DNA of 64,000 nt. Origin: Cyanophora paradoxa. Taxonomy: Eukaryota; Glaucocystophyceae; Cyanophorales; Cyanophoraceae. The position numbers were made by a program, and so were the translations under genes. Location: the NCBI GenBank assembly GCA_004431415.1, contig QPMI01000436.1, forward strand, positions 62,001 through 126,000, written 5' to 3'. The first letter of the stretch is position 1. Each line of letters starts with the position of its first letter. Of this stretch, positions 34,843 to 44,800 are shown piece by piece. The notes beneath the pieces are model-generated. The model made no database searches and was not told where the DNA came from. It worked only from the letters and a program-made list of their open reading frames with translations.

Positions 34843-37800
34843 CTAAGCGCAGCTGCAGGCGACAAAGTCGTCCGCGAGATTGATCGCGAGCTGTAGATCT
34901 GCAACAAGACCCGCCTCGAGCTCGTCGACATCGGCCTCGATCTCGAGTGTGGCCTCCTCCGCCTCGATCGCCAGCTCCTGCGCATGCCGCAGTTGCGCTA
35001 AATTGATAGAGATAGGAACGCAGCCTCGAACCTGCATAGTGCCATCAAGGTGGAGGCCTGGAGGCTTCACTCGTGTGCAGGAGGGGTATTCCATGAGCTC
35101 GCATCCATCCACTGTGCATTTTTCCTTAGTCTGCAGCGGTGGCAAACCCGCATTAGCACTTCGAGCAGGCGCGGCACTGCGCCGCGGCGTGTCCGCATGC
35201 GCACGCGTACGTATATACGCGTGCATACGCGTACGTATAAGTATGGCACGTGCACGCACCAAGGTGTAGTAGGAGAATTCATCCCGGCAACTGCACAGGC
35301 GGCATTAAACCCGTAAGATCAGAGTTTCGAATCACGCGCAATATATATATATATAAGTATACATATGTGCAGTGCGCAGACCCTGCTTTCATCATTGGTA
35401 ACATGCTGTCAGTCATGCAATCCTCCATCGATAAACACTTAAAGGTCCGCTCGGCTATTTTACTCTTGCACTCAACGTCGCTGTACTCCTCGAACTTGTA
35501 GTTCAGAAACTCGCTGCAACCTCTTGATTAGACTCGCCAAATTAAAGTCATATATCCCTCGCTTTCGGCGGGCACACCAGGGCATACAGGCGGTCCCCTT
35601 GATCGCGCCCGCGCCGCCCAGCCAGGTCGTCGGCGAGATCGAGACGCTTTTGTATGGGATGCCCTTCGTGAGCTGGATGTTCTTAAGATCCCAGCGAAGT
35701 CCGTCGCTCTCGTTTGGCGGGCGCTGGTATTCGTACTTGTCGAACGTCGTTTGGCAGCCGGCGACGATTGCCTTCGACAGCTGGTCATCGATGTTGTTGG
35801 CCTCGCCGCCGTGGATCCGGGTACTTTTGCCGGGTGCGTCTGCCCTTTCTTGTGTGTAAATTTTCACCAGAGAAATGAGTTCTTTCGCTTGACTGAGCGT
35901 CAGGTCCAGCCCGAACTTATTCAGTCCCTGCGTAAATTTTTCGTACTGCGTCCCGATTATAATTAATATTGTGATCATAGCCGAACAACGTCGTCAATTT
36001 GAGAAGAATTCAAAGCGGCGCACTACCGGCCGGAAGTAACGGTTGCGAGCCAAGTCCTCGCAGCGCTGATTACGAAACTCCGTTGACTCGAGGGGCTCGA
36101 CGAGCTCTTGCAATTCGGCGAGTAATGGGAGCGGGTACGTTGATATCGAGTGGCCGTTGTTCAGAAGAGTTGCAATCTTGGCCGCCATCTCGGACCTGGG
36201 CGTCTTGGACACATGTTGCTCCTCCAAGCAATTAAGATAGGGAAATGCCGTTACAGTGGCCACCGCCGGGCTGAGGAGCCGGAGTGCACGTTATCTCGAC
36301 GCTTACGGAATGAATATGTAGGGGAACATATAATATATATACTTATATAAAAATTTACGGAACCTCAAAAAGTCTTTACCATCTCGAGCATTCCACGGTG
36401 GTGCCTCCGTTGGCGCCGCTCTTGACGGCGTAGAAGTAAGAGTTCGGCACGTCGCAGGCGTCATCATAGGAGATCCGAGGATCGTCCTTCGCGAGGGCTC
36501 CGGGGTAGTACTTCACATCCACTACTCTCGAGTCTGAGCAGGGCGTCGACGCGTTGTCATACGTGTATAAAGCCGTCAACTCTGGACTGTGGGAACCCCA
36601 ACGCCCTCTTTGCCTCAGGCTTGATTTCGTCCGATCGCGATCATGATCAGAGGGTACACGAGCGCGCGCACCAGCGAGCGCAGGTGGCGGTCGCAGGGGC
36701 TCCTTTGCCGCTCTGCACAACAATGCTGTAGTGCGCTGCATTCGATTTGCCGCAGGCTTCAACGATCTGCGCACATAGAAATATTAGTATTGATAGTGAA
36801 TTCGAATTTCGAAGGACGATTTGCAGAGATCTAGACGCGGTCGGAAATTAAAGCGAGAAAACAGCCAACATTCTGCTGCAGTCCGTTGTCTTCAAAGACT
36901 TGGATGGACGATGCGCGGTCATTCATTCTGCGCAGTGGGGATTGGCCGCATGGCCATGGGGCAGCACAATTTTAAAACTCGAAATAGATGCGAATGAAAC
37001 CCACGCAGGCTCACACAGAATTAACCAGCGAATAGCACCGGCTGACGTTTGTGTTGTTTGCTATCATCTGAATGTCGCCCTTGGAGCCTTTATCAGCTGC
37101 GTGCATTCCCAATCATGATCAGACGTCGACATTCCGCTTCCGCTTCAGCTCGAGGCCGTACCAAACAGATGGACCCTTGTTTGCGGCTGCAATGCAAATC
37201 GATGTCGATGGTAGTCAGATTGTAAATAATTAATGGATTCATTAAAGCCGGTATATCATAGTTTATATAATGTTTTAAACTCGTGAACATGATGGATTGA
37301 CGTTGGCTTCTAATTACGTGAACGCGCGCGTGAGCGTGCAGACCTTCAGGCAGACCGACGAAACCGCATCATTCATGCCGTACTTATATCCGGAGTCCCA
37401 AGGAGTTCCGGAGTAAAAGTCAAATTTTTGAATGGTTTTCAGATTGTACTGTCCGGCCGAGCTCGAGGGCTCCAAAACCCCGGACTGTTCGCCAATAGTT
37501 GACGTCGTCCCGTCCTTCTGAAGTTCGGCTCTCGGAGGTGCACATGCGCTCTGCGCATGCGTGCGCGTGAGCTGCGTAATTCTGGACGCGTATAATTTTG
37601 AGGCGCACTTCTGAGAAAAGCTTGGCGCCATAGCCATGCACATGGCCACCGTTGTCCTTCCTGCATGGAATTCGCAAGGTCGGCCATATGTACATGCATG
37701 CATATATGTGTACATGGCCAAGAGCTGCATGCAGAGTTCACGTGTATTCACCCGTTGGACATACATGTCGATCGAGTTCCTTGGGAAGTTGATCTGGCCA

Positions 37801-38307
37801 TGGTTTGCGCGGTTAAGAATCGCGCGCGAAAAATGTGCGCATGCGGGCCGGGGCCAGGGCGGCCGCCCGCGGGGACATGTATGTATGCACCTATCGACAA
37901 GCTGCCATTCGTATATCTTCGTCAGAGCAGCCTCTCCGCTGCAATCGGCCGTGTTGAAAGTTTGAATTTCAGACAATTCGGGGCTGCGCAACCGTTGAAT
38001 TCATTATATATCATCATTGCAAATCATGGCCATATGCATGGAATGTCAAGGCCCCGGCCGATCGCGAGGATTGCACATTCTGAACGAACCAAACTGTGCA
38101 GCTCGTCTCTGTCCCGGAGGCCTTTGTTTTCGCGGAGCTGTAATGCGAAACTCCGGGCGTCAAACACACCTCCCGCACGTCATTCTCATCGGCGTAACGA
38201 GGCACAGCCAGGTCGACGACTGCCGTCCCGCTGGCCGCCGCCGAGCACGCCTCCGCTGTCGACCACCCTCTGACCGTCGACTCGATCTTCGATCCAGTTG
38301 CGCCCAT
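34843..38307 (-). CDS. Multi-exon cysteine-module repeat protein with acidic C-terminal tail
   Basis: About 13 short exons on the minus strand join in frame from ATG 38307 (MGATGSKIESTVRGWSTAEA) to a stop at 34843. Reading them shows a module repeated at least five times: a Cys, then SHY/SYF/AHY-type aromatic residues, a Gly-containing stretch, then CxxC followed by 12-16 residues and another Cys. Examples of the CxxC ends are SCTVCPELSEIQTFNTADC, TCARCPELTALYTYDN, ECSRCPAVATVTAFPYLNC, ACMPCEFLNYKFEEYSDVEC and CTVDGCELMEYPSC. The CxxC is formed across an intron each time (TG at the donor, C at the acceptor), a repeated gene structure that supports real exons. The last exon (34985-34843) is an acidic helix ending LADDFVACSCA. 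Many cysteines suggest an extracellular or lumenal protein, though no signal peptide is evident at the proposed start. Family not recognised; loosely like ephrin-receptor/GCC2-type Cys modules. Confidence 0.65.
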
Positions 38308-38875
38308 TGCGCGCAGCGAACGACTCGGCGTCGAGTCGGCGTCGACTCGGCGATCGGATGGGCCCGGGGCGTCCTTGCTATAGCCTAGTAGCTATTAGGC
38401 CTTCCGTCAGGCTTCCGAAGCTCGCGGTTTGCCTAGTAACCGTTACGTATTACGTATACCGTATACGGCGTACCGTATACGGCGTATACGGTATACCGTA
38501 TACGTAGGTTAACGTAGGTTACGTATACGTACTACGGCCCCAGTCTACGGGCCAGTCTACGGCGCCCCCCGGCGTAGCTGTTCGGTAGCCTCACCGTGGC
38601 ACTACTACGTATACCTGCCGCACTAGTACTGGGTCAGGCAGACTCATCAGGCGATCACACTGGTTACTAGTCTGGTTACTACTAGGCTAGTTACTCTGGT
38701 AGAACTAGCCTAGTAGCCTAGTACTAGCTACAGCCTAGTACTAGTAGTAGCCTCTAGTAGGCTACTAGTAGCATCCGATCACCGAATCTTACCGATGCCC
38801 GGCCACGCGTTCGCCGCAGCCACGGTGCCACGGTGGCCCGATATCGATATCGATACGCTACGAGATACTACTAGA
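38308..38875. repeat. Palindromic CGTATAC and CTAGTA-rich intergenic DNA
   Basis: 38430-38535 is dense in overlapping palindromes made of CCGTATACGG and TACGTATACG words; 38640-38775 is made of CTAGTAG/TACTAG words. No coding potential. Confidence 0.7.
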
Positions 38876-39031
38876 AAATACTGGGCCGGAAATTATAAAT
38901 TAGTGGATATCGATATCGATATCGATCGATACCGTAGAGCAGGAAAATACTGGGCCGGAAATTATAAATTAGTGGATCATAAAACATGGCCCTCCCTTAG
39001 GCGAAATACTGGAGCCCGAAATTAGTGGATC
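38876..39031. repeat. Three tandem copies of a 60-66 bp unit
   Basis: Copies begin AAAATACTGGGCCGGAAATT (38876), AAAATACTGGGCCGGAAATT (38944) and AAATACTGGAGCCCGAAATT (39004), each running into ATTAGTGGAT. GATATCGATATCGAT separates the first two. The third copy contains the left inverted repeat of the element described next. Confidence 0.8.
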
Positions 39032-40804
39032 GTGAAATTTTCAGGCTTGTATCAAGTTGTATGGGGCTGTAGTTTTGGGGGGTACTGTATGAGGCGCCTT
39101 CCCATTAGGGAAATTGAGGGAATTAGTTGATCCCGAAATTAGTGGACTGAGTCAAGATTTCAGGCGAAGCCTCTTTCTCAAACCCAAAAACCGCCGACCG
39201 AAATTCCTTTTTTAACCTTTTTTTCCACTCAAGATCCCCCCTGCTAAATAATTTCCGTGTCACACTCCCTCGAGGCAGAATTATTAATTCTGCCTCGACA
39301 CAGACGCGATTGATGGACATTACACAGCTGCCCGAACCCCCACAGACCCCTCTACATCCATTTTTAGCGTCCTGGCTCCCCTAAGACGACCGCTCTCCCG
39401 TGGGCGTCGCGCGAAAATCGAATTTCCCTCTGGATCAATTCCGGTACTTAACCTCCGACACATGCAGTCCGAGTCAGAAGGTGGGACCCGGTCCCGCCCG
39501 GTCCCGCGACGAAATCGCGCCAGGGACGCCCCAGAACGATACAGAATGACGCGCGAGCGCGAGCGCATCGCGGCAGGCTCGATTTCGGGCACCCTCGACG
39601 CTCCAGTGCGAAGAGTCGGCCGAAAATTTGATCCGGCCGGTTCCGGCCGGTCCCGCGACGTGCGCAATCGATGCGTACGGGCGCGCATAGACATAGCAGG
39701 ACCTGCGCACTCCAGCGATCCGCTTTTCGGAGCCGGAACAGCGCAGGAAGGCTCCCGGTGGCAAAAATTCGATCCTGCACAGCCCCGGACATCTTTCCGC
39801 GCGCCCGCGCCGCGGCACATGCGCGGAAGAATAGCATAAGCATTTGAGATGTAGAAGAAGCCTTCCGCACGCTTTGCGTATGCGCCGGGCCGCGAGGACC
39901 CAGCCGACCCCGAAAATTCGATCCTCTACAGACCTGAAGACCTTTTCTTGCGCGCTCGCATCCTCGCGCATGCGCATCGCTACAATATTCATTTCACATT
40001 TTTTTGAAGCCTTCCACAAGCTTTGAAGACGCGGAAGAGCACGACAACCCAGCCGACGGTAAAAAATCGATTCTGAACAGACCCGGACATCTTTCCGTGC
40101 GCCAACGCCGCGGCGCATGCGCGGAACAATATGATAAGCATTTCAGATGTAGACAAAGCCTTCCGCACGCATTGCAGATGTGCCGGGCCGCGAGCCGACG
40201 CCGAAAATTCGATCCTGGACGGACCTGCACAGCTTTCCGCGCGCCCTCGCATCCTCGCGCGTGCGCATCGCTACAATAGTAATTTGAGATCTTTGTTAAG
40301 CTTTTCGCGAGCTCCGAGGACGCGACAGGGCGCGAGAATCCAGCCGACCCCGAAAATTCGATCCTGCATGGACCTGCACGTCTTTCCGCGCGCCCTCGCC
40401 TCCGCAGCCCCGCACATCAATGCTATATGCATTCGATCGCGAGATTCTGTTTAAGCGATTCGCAAGCTCTGTGCATGCGCCTGGCCGCGACAACCTCGCC
40501 CCTCCCGGGCCTCCTTCCCAACAATATTATAATTAATCTCTTCTCAATCTGCTCCACCCTAGCCTTTATTTCCTCAGTAAATTAATATTCCTCTAGCCGG
40601 CCAGCGCTAGCTGGACTGGCCGTCAGCCAGCCAGCTTCCAGCCAGCTGCAGAAAGCTGTTCGCGATCGGCCAGGCCGCTGGCCAGTCGCTGAGTGCCCTA
40701 TACATAGGCCTACTATGACAGCCGCGAGGGCGTCCGCGAGGCTTCGCCGTACTTAGTGCTCCGCAGGAGCACGGATCTTGTCGGTCCACTAATTTCGGGC
40801 TCCA
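39010..40804. mobile_element. Candidate non-autonomous DNA transposon with 20-bp inverted ends
   Basis: TGGAGCCCGAAATTAGTGGA at 39010-39029 is perfectly inverted at 40785-40804. The 1.8 kb between holds no convincing gene but a tandem array of about 148-bp units. The inverted ends and absence of a transposase suggest a non-autonomous element. Target-site duplications are not obvious, and the left end lies within a small tandem array, so the ends could belong to a repeat rather than a transposon. Confidence 0.45.
39600..40480. repeat. Tandem array of about six diverged 141-149 bp units
   Basis: The anchor AAAATTCGATCCTG or a variant occurs at 39623, 39764, 39913, 40062, 40204 and 40353, spaced 141, 149, 149, 142 and 149 bp. 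Each unit also carries CTTTCCGCGCGCC and GCATGCGC-type words and AAGCCTTCCGCACGC. Divergence between units is moderate (roughly a fifth to a third of sites by eye). Confidence 0.85.
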
Positions 40805-42540
40805 CAAATAGTAATTTTCAGTGGCGCCGGGCCGCCGGCATATTCGCCGGCGGCATTAATATTGTCGGTTGATTGCAATTTATTAATATTGCAAAAGTAC
40901 TATCATAGTCGATTCATAGAGTCATAATCCTCACAGGACCTCACTAGTTCTGATTAATATTCCTCAGTGATTGCACTCCGGGACCGATCGCGAGTCCGGG
41001 ACCCCGGGGCCCGGGTTAGTGTTTAAGTTGCGCGCACACGGCAGCACACCTCATGATCAGTCAATGGAGTCAATAGTAATCAAGTCACTCCGGGAAAGAG
41101 GTAGTGTTTTATTTGGTTTTTTGCCCGGGCCGGGAAGGAGCTAGCATGCAGTGCCTACTACCACGGACCGGGAAATTTCGGCGGGAATTCAGGGCCTGTA
41201 CAGGGCCTATATATATATATAGCTACAGGCTCATCGAACCGAATAGTATCGAACCCATTCGATCGAACCCGGCGAGTTTCGAACCAATCGAACCCGGTCA
41301 CCCGATCGAATCATTCGAATGTGGGGGGTACGCCCACGAGAGGCCTGTCTTTGCAGCGAAAGAAGCCATCAAGAGTCTTCTTGGACGTGACAAAATCGCA
41401 TATTAGGCAAACAGTATCATTGCTGAACCAATTCTACTCAGTGTGACTGCATTTTCGCGCTGCGGTTTGCAGACGACACAGGTTACAAGTACCCCCCTGG
41501 AAGTATGTCGGTCACTTACGAGACGTATACAGCGCTTAAGAACGTGTCTTTTGCTATCTTTGATGTTTTATGCTTCGTTATCTCTTGCTTATGCTGTTTT
41601 GTATCGCGTTTACGCTCTGTTTCGGCCACCAAGGGTGCCTGACGTACCCCCCTACCGGGTATCGAAACCATTCGATCGAATACGCAGACCGATCGAACCG
41701 AATCGAACGAACCCGACCCTACATTCGATACTCACCCCTACACACATGTACAGCTCGTTTGTTTTCAAAAATTTAAAAGCTTTAATTTTTAAGTTTACCG
41801 GTCCGGTCGACCGGTAGCCTGCGCGGCGGTAGGTACCGTAGTACCGTGCGGACACGCTGGCACGGTGCGGTACGTATACGTAAACTGCGGTACCCGACTA
41901 GAGCTGTGCTCGCTGGGGGGGGCCGGGCCCAGCGGCCGCTGAAGCCCGGCGAGCGGCGCCCGTCGCTGGCCCGTCGCTGAGGTGGGGGTACCGCCAAAAC
42001 CTGTCGAAAAACTGCTGAAACCCAACCGAAAACCTATCTGTTCCGTTTAGTTTATTTCGTACAAGCTTTTAAGATGCGCGCGTACGCAAATGCAGATTTA
42101 ATGCTTAGTTCCGCGAGCCATCTGTCAATTTCTGCGAGATAGAGGCCAGCTGCAGGCTGCTTTTGGGCGAAGCGGAGCGCCTGGATGCTCGAAAACAGTC
42201 GAAATTTAGCAAGATTGATCGGCTACGCCGACCTACGTCGACCTTCAGATGAGAAAAAAGCGGGATGGAGCTTTTTTTGGCGCCTGTCAGCCATAAAAAA
42301 CGCTGAGCGAGGAGGTGTCGCTGGCGGAAAACGCCAAGCGTAGCGGCCGCTGGAACCTCGCGAGCGAAGCGACCACCGGCGACCACAGCCCTATACCCGA
42401 CACCGTGCGACACGGCGGCGCCGGCGGTTTTCAAGTTTTGACCAAATTCGAATTCCCCTCGGGTACCGGTGGCAGACTGGCAGTCACTGGCGGCATGCGC
42501 AGACGGGTGCTCGGAAACACATACCGTGTAACACTAAATC
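40805..42540. other. Gene-poor stretch
   Basis: No credible gene. ATCGAACC/TTCGATCG words repeat irregularly at 41228-41312 and again at 41650-41735; a short TA run sits at 41208-41222. The GGGGGGTACGCC and GTACCCCCC strings at 41324, 41490 and 41645 look like the intron-start motif of this genome, so decayed exons may be present, but no reading path emerges. Confidence 0.4.
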
Positions 42541-42779
42541 AACAGCCCGTTAATTAACAGGTTATAAAATCTGGCCCTAGCTCCCTTCGGCGAAATAACA
42601 GATCGTGCAAATTTAGGCTTGTATGAGGCCGTAATTGTGGGGGGTAGATATAGCATGAGACGACTGAGAGCAGTGAATTATAATTAGCAGAGCTCCAAAT
42701 TAACAGACTATAGCTGTGTCAATATTTCGGTCTGTTAATTTGGGACTCTGTTATATTATCTGTTATACGAGCCTCGAGG

Positions 42780-42821
<42 letters not shown>

Positions 42822-42830
42822 CGTTCGCAA
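42541..42830. repeat. Dispersed repeat relative, hairpin and TA microsatellite
   Basis: 42565-42655 shares ordered words with 38980-39090 (GGCCCT...CTCCCTT, GCGAAATA, GATCGTG, AGGCTTGTAT, GGGGGGTA). CCAAATTAACAGAC (42695-42708) is perfectly inverted at 42730-42743, a 14-bp stem with a 21-nt loop. A TA microsatellite of about 17 units follows at 42786-42820. Confidence 0.7.
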
Positions 42831-43072
42831 CGCGCATGCGTACTCCGGTACTACGTACCGTAGTACGTATTATATTCGAATTCGACCGCGGTCATCAGAT
42901 TCTCTCCTCAGGGCCTCAGGATCTCGTATACGTAACTTTTTGGAAAGCGTCGTACATCGATATCGATGGGCATCTCGACGTCCACTTGCTAGTGCGTGAA
43001 AACGCTAGCATGCATATACGCGCAACAGGTGCTATCATCATTGACTCCACGCGCGCGGGCGTGCTCGCGCAG

Positions 43073-43891
43073 TGATCGGGGCTACTGTGATGGGAGAGTT
43101 CTTGCAACCTGGGACAATACGAAGGCCGACAAGGCCAAGGAGATAGAGTGCGCACCGCCTCCACCGGTACCCTGATCGAGCTCGAGTCTATTACGATCAA
43201 GATCAGCGCTGCAAGCGCTGCTAGGCCTACGTATACGTATACCAGGCTATTATAGTATGCCGCGCCGTGCTGATTTGAAGACGGGGTCACCGGTACCGGG
43301 TCAGATGCAAGGGCATGGGAGGCGATTCGATCGGAATATCAACCGTATATAAAGACGTTTCCGGGCCCCCCGACGTCCAATGCATATATGTGGTGCGCAG
43401 GCCTGGGCGAGCAGGAAGCGCTTAGGCAGTATATGTATCGATTGATATTTACGCTGCCGTCCGTCTCGTATACACGTACGTATACGCTGGAACACTGAAC
43501 GTTACCGTTGACTGTGCCTTTTTGAAACGCGTACGTATGCGTTTGTTTGCAATGGAACCTTTCGTGATCATGGAACTTTCCACGTTTGATCTATAGCTAA
43601 CCCCCGTCTCGCGGTACCGGTGCGCGCAGGAAGCTTGATCTGAAATGCCGCCTGGATCAAGACGCGCAAGGTCTGTGCACTGGCCATCACTCATTCGAAT
43701 ATATCATAGTGCAATGGCATGGCGTGCACTCAAGCTTGTGCACAGTAATCGATAGAGAGCTCGAGGAGGAATTGGAATCGCAGCTCGATGCATATGGCGA
43801 GGCCGACGAGCTGGAGGAAGACTTGGCCATCAACGCCGAACTCTGCAGCTTGGATGCCGAAATGGTCTGCGCGTGCAGCGCGGAAGCTTAG
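43073..43891 (+). CDS. Partial gene with acidic C-terminal tail, probable relative of the 34.8-38.3 kb gene
   Basis: Three exons join by phase: 43073-43166 (DRGYCDGRVLATWDNTKADK ... ECAPPPP, then donor GTACCC), 43630-43670 (KLDLKCRLDQDAQ) and 43746-43891 (VIDRELEEELESQLDAYGEA ... LDAEMVCACSAEA, TAG... stop at 43891). The last exon aligns by eye with the terminal exon of the minus-strand cysteine-module gene: EADELEEDLAINAELCSL versus EADVDELEAGLVADLQLAIN, both closing in a Cys-rich tail (VCACSAEA, VACSCA). The 5' exons and at least one exon between 43166 and 43630 are unresolved; TVDCAFLKRV at about 43507 could be a remnant of a CxxC module. Function unknown. Confidence 0.45.
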
Positions 43892-44274
43892 GCTTGGCGC
43901 ATGTCTCCTCGATCACGAGTTGCGAGTGCGCGCGCGTGCGCCGAAATATCAGACGTTAACGTTGCAATATTAATATACGAGTTTATTGATGAGATCTAGA
44001 CCCGCCACAGCAGGCGGCGGACCGGAAAAGGTGACGGGGCGCCCGCAGGCCTAGGACATCGCCAAGGCCGTCCGATTACCATACCATGTTTCGACTCCTC
44101 GGCCTAGACTAGTAAACATGTATTTTCGCGATTAATACGAAAACAGAAACTGAATATATATGATCATGAAACTGAAGGCAGCCGTGCGGTCTAAATCTGC
44201 ACTGCAGCCGTAGGAGGGACGAGCTCGAAGGGGACGAGCTCAAAGGGGTGAGCGGGGCCGGGCGCGGGGGTGGC
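43892..44274. other. Intergenic region
   Basis: Short A/T-richer stretch with TATATA words at 44155, between convergent gene ends. Nothing else seen. Confidence 0.5.
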
Positions 44275-44693
44275 CTAGGCCGCGGGGGACCCGCCCCCGC
44301 GCCCGAAGCGGCGGAGGACGGGGAGGAGGGCGGCGCGCGTGATGGGCTTCACGACGTGCTCGTCAAGCCCGGCGGCGAGGGACGCATCCCGGTCCGAAGG
44401 CGACCCGAACGCCGTGCACGCCACTGGCGGGACCGTCGGACGGGTGGCGTGATCATGAGCCTTGAAAGAAAGGAGCTCGAGGGCGGGAGGATTACGCACC
44501 GAAGGGGATGCGGAGCATCCCGAGCTCGTCCTCCATCTGCCGAAGGCGCTGCGCCATCGATATCGCCAGGCCGTCGCACCGCGGCTGGCGGGGAGGCCGG
44601 GGCACGGGCCCAGGAATGAGGGGTGGGGGGTGGCCATGGGGGTTGGAGACCGCGGGGGGTACGGGGCACCATGGCGATGTCGGAGATATCGAT
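44275..44693 (-). CDS. Response-regulator receiver domain, C-terminal exons
   Basis: Three exons join exactly: a 24-nt microexon 44693-44670 (IDISDIAM), exon 44584-44500 (PRCDGLAISMAQRLRQMEDE, LGMLRIPF) and exon 44423-44275 (VACTAFGSPSDRDASLAAGL, DEHVVKPITRAALLPVLRRF), TAG at 44275. The product matches the receiver core: phospho-acceptor Asp in SDIAMP, the MPxCDGL turn, the conserved Thr/Ala after the fourth strand (ACTAF) and the Lys of VVKPI. It would receive phosphate from a histidine kinase; it ends the polypeptide, as in hybrid kinases or phosphorelay regulators. The first strands with the acidic DD pair should lie upstream; a possible preceding exon at 44792-44765 reads ALELLRPGP but its phase does not fit, so the 5' part is unresolved. 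Confidence 0.75.
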
Positions 44694-44800
44694 CTAGACT
44701 CTGAGAGGACGAGCTCGAGATCGAAGGCCTAGGGGGCACGGGCGCCGGGCCGGGCCGGGGGTACCGGGTCCGGGGCGCAGCAACTCCAGAGCCTATATAG

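Noticed and set aside
39600-40480. CRISPR-like array
   Set aside because: Units are 141-149 bp diverged tandem repeats without short identical repeats and unique spacers, in an intron-bearing eukaryotic genome.
43001-43080. CAT-rich palindromes TGATCATGATCA as transposon ends
   Set aside because: TGATCATGAT words are scattered through all intergenic DNA here without paired, consistent spacing.
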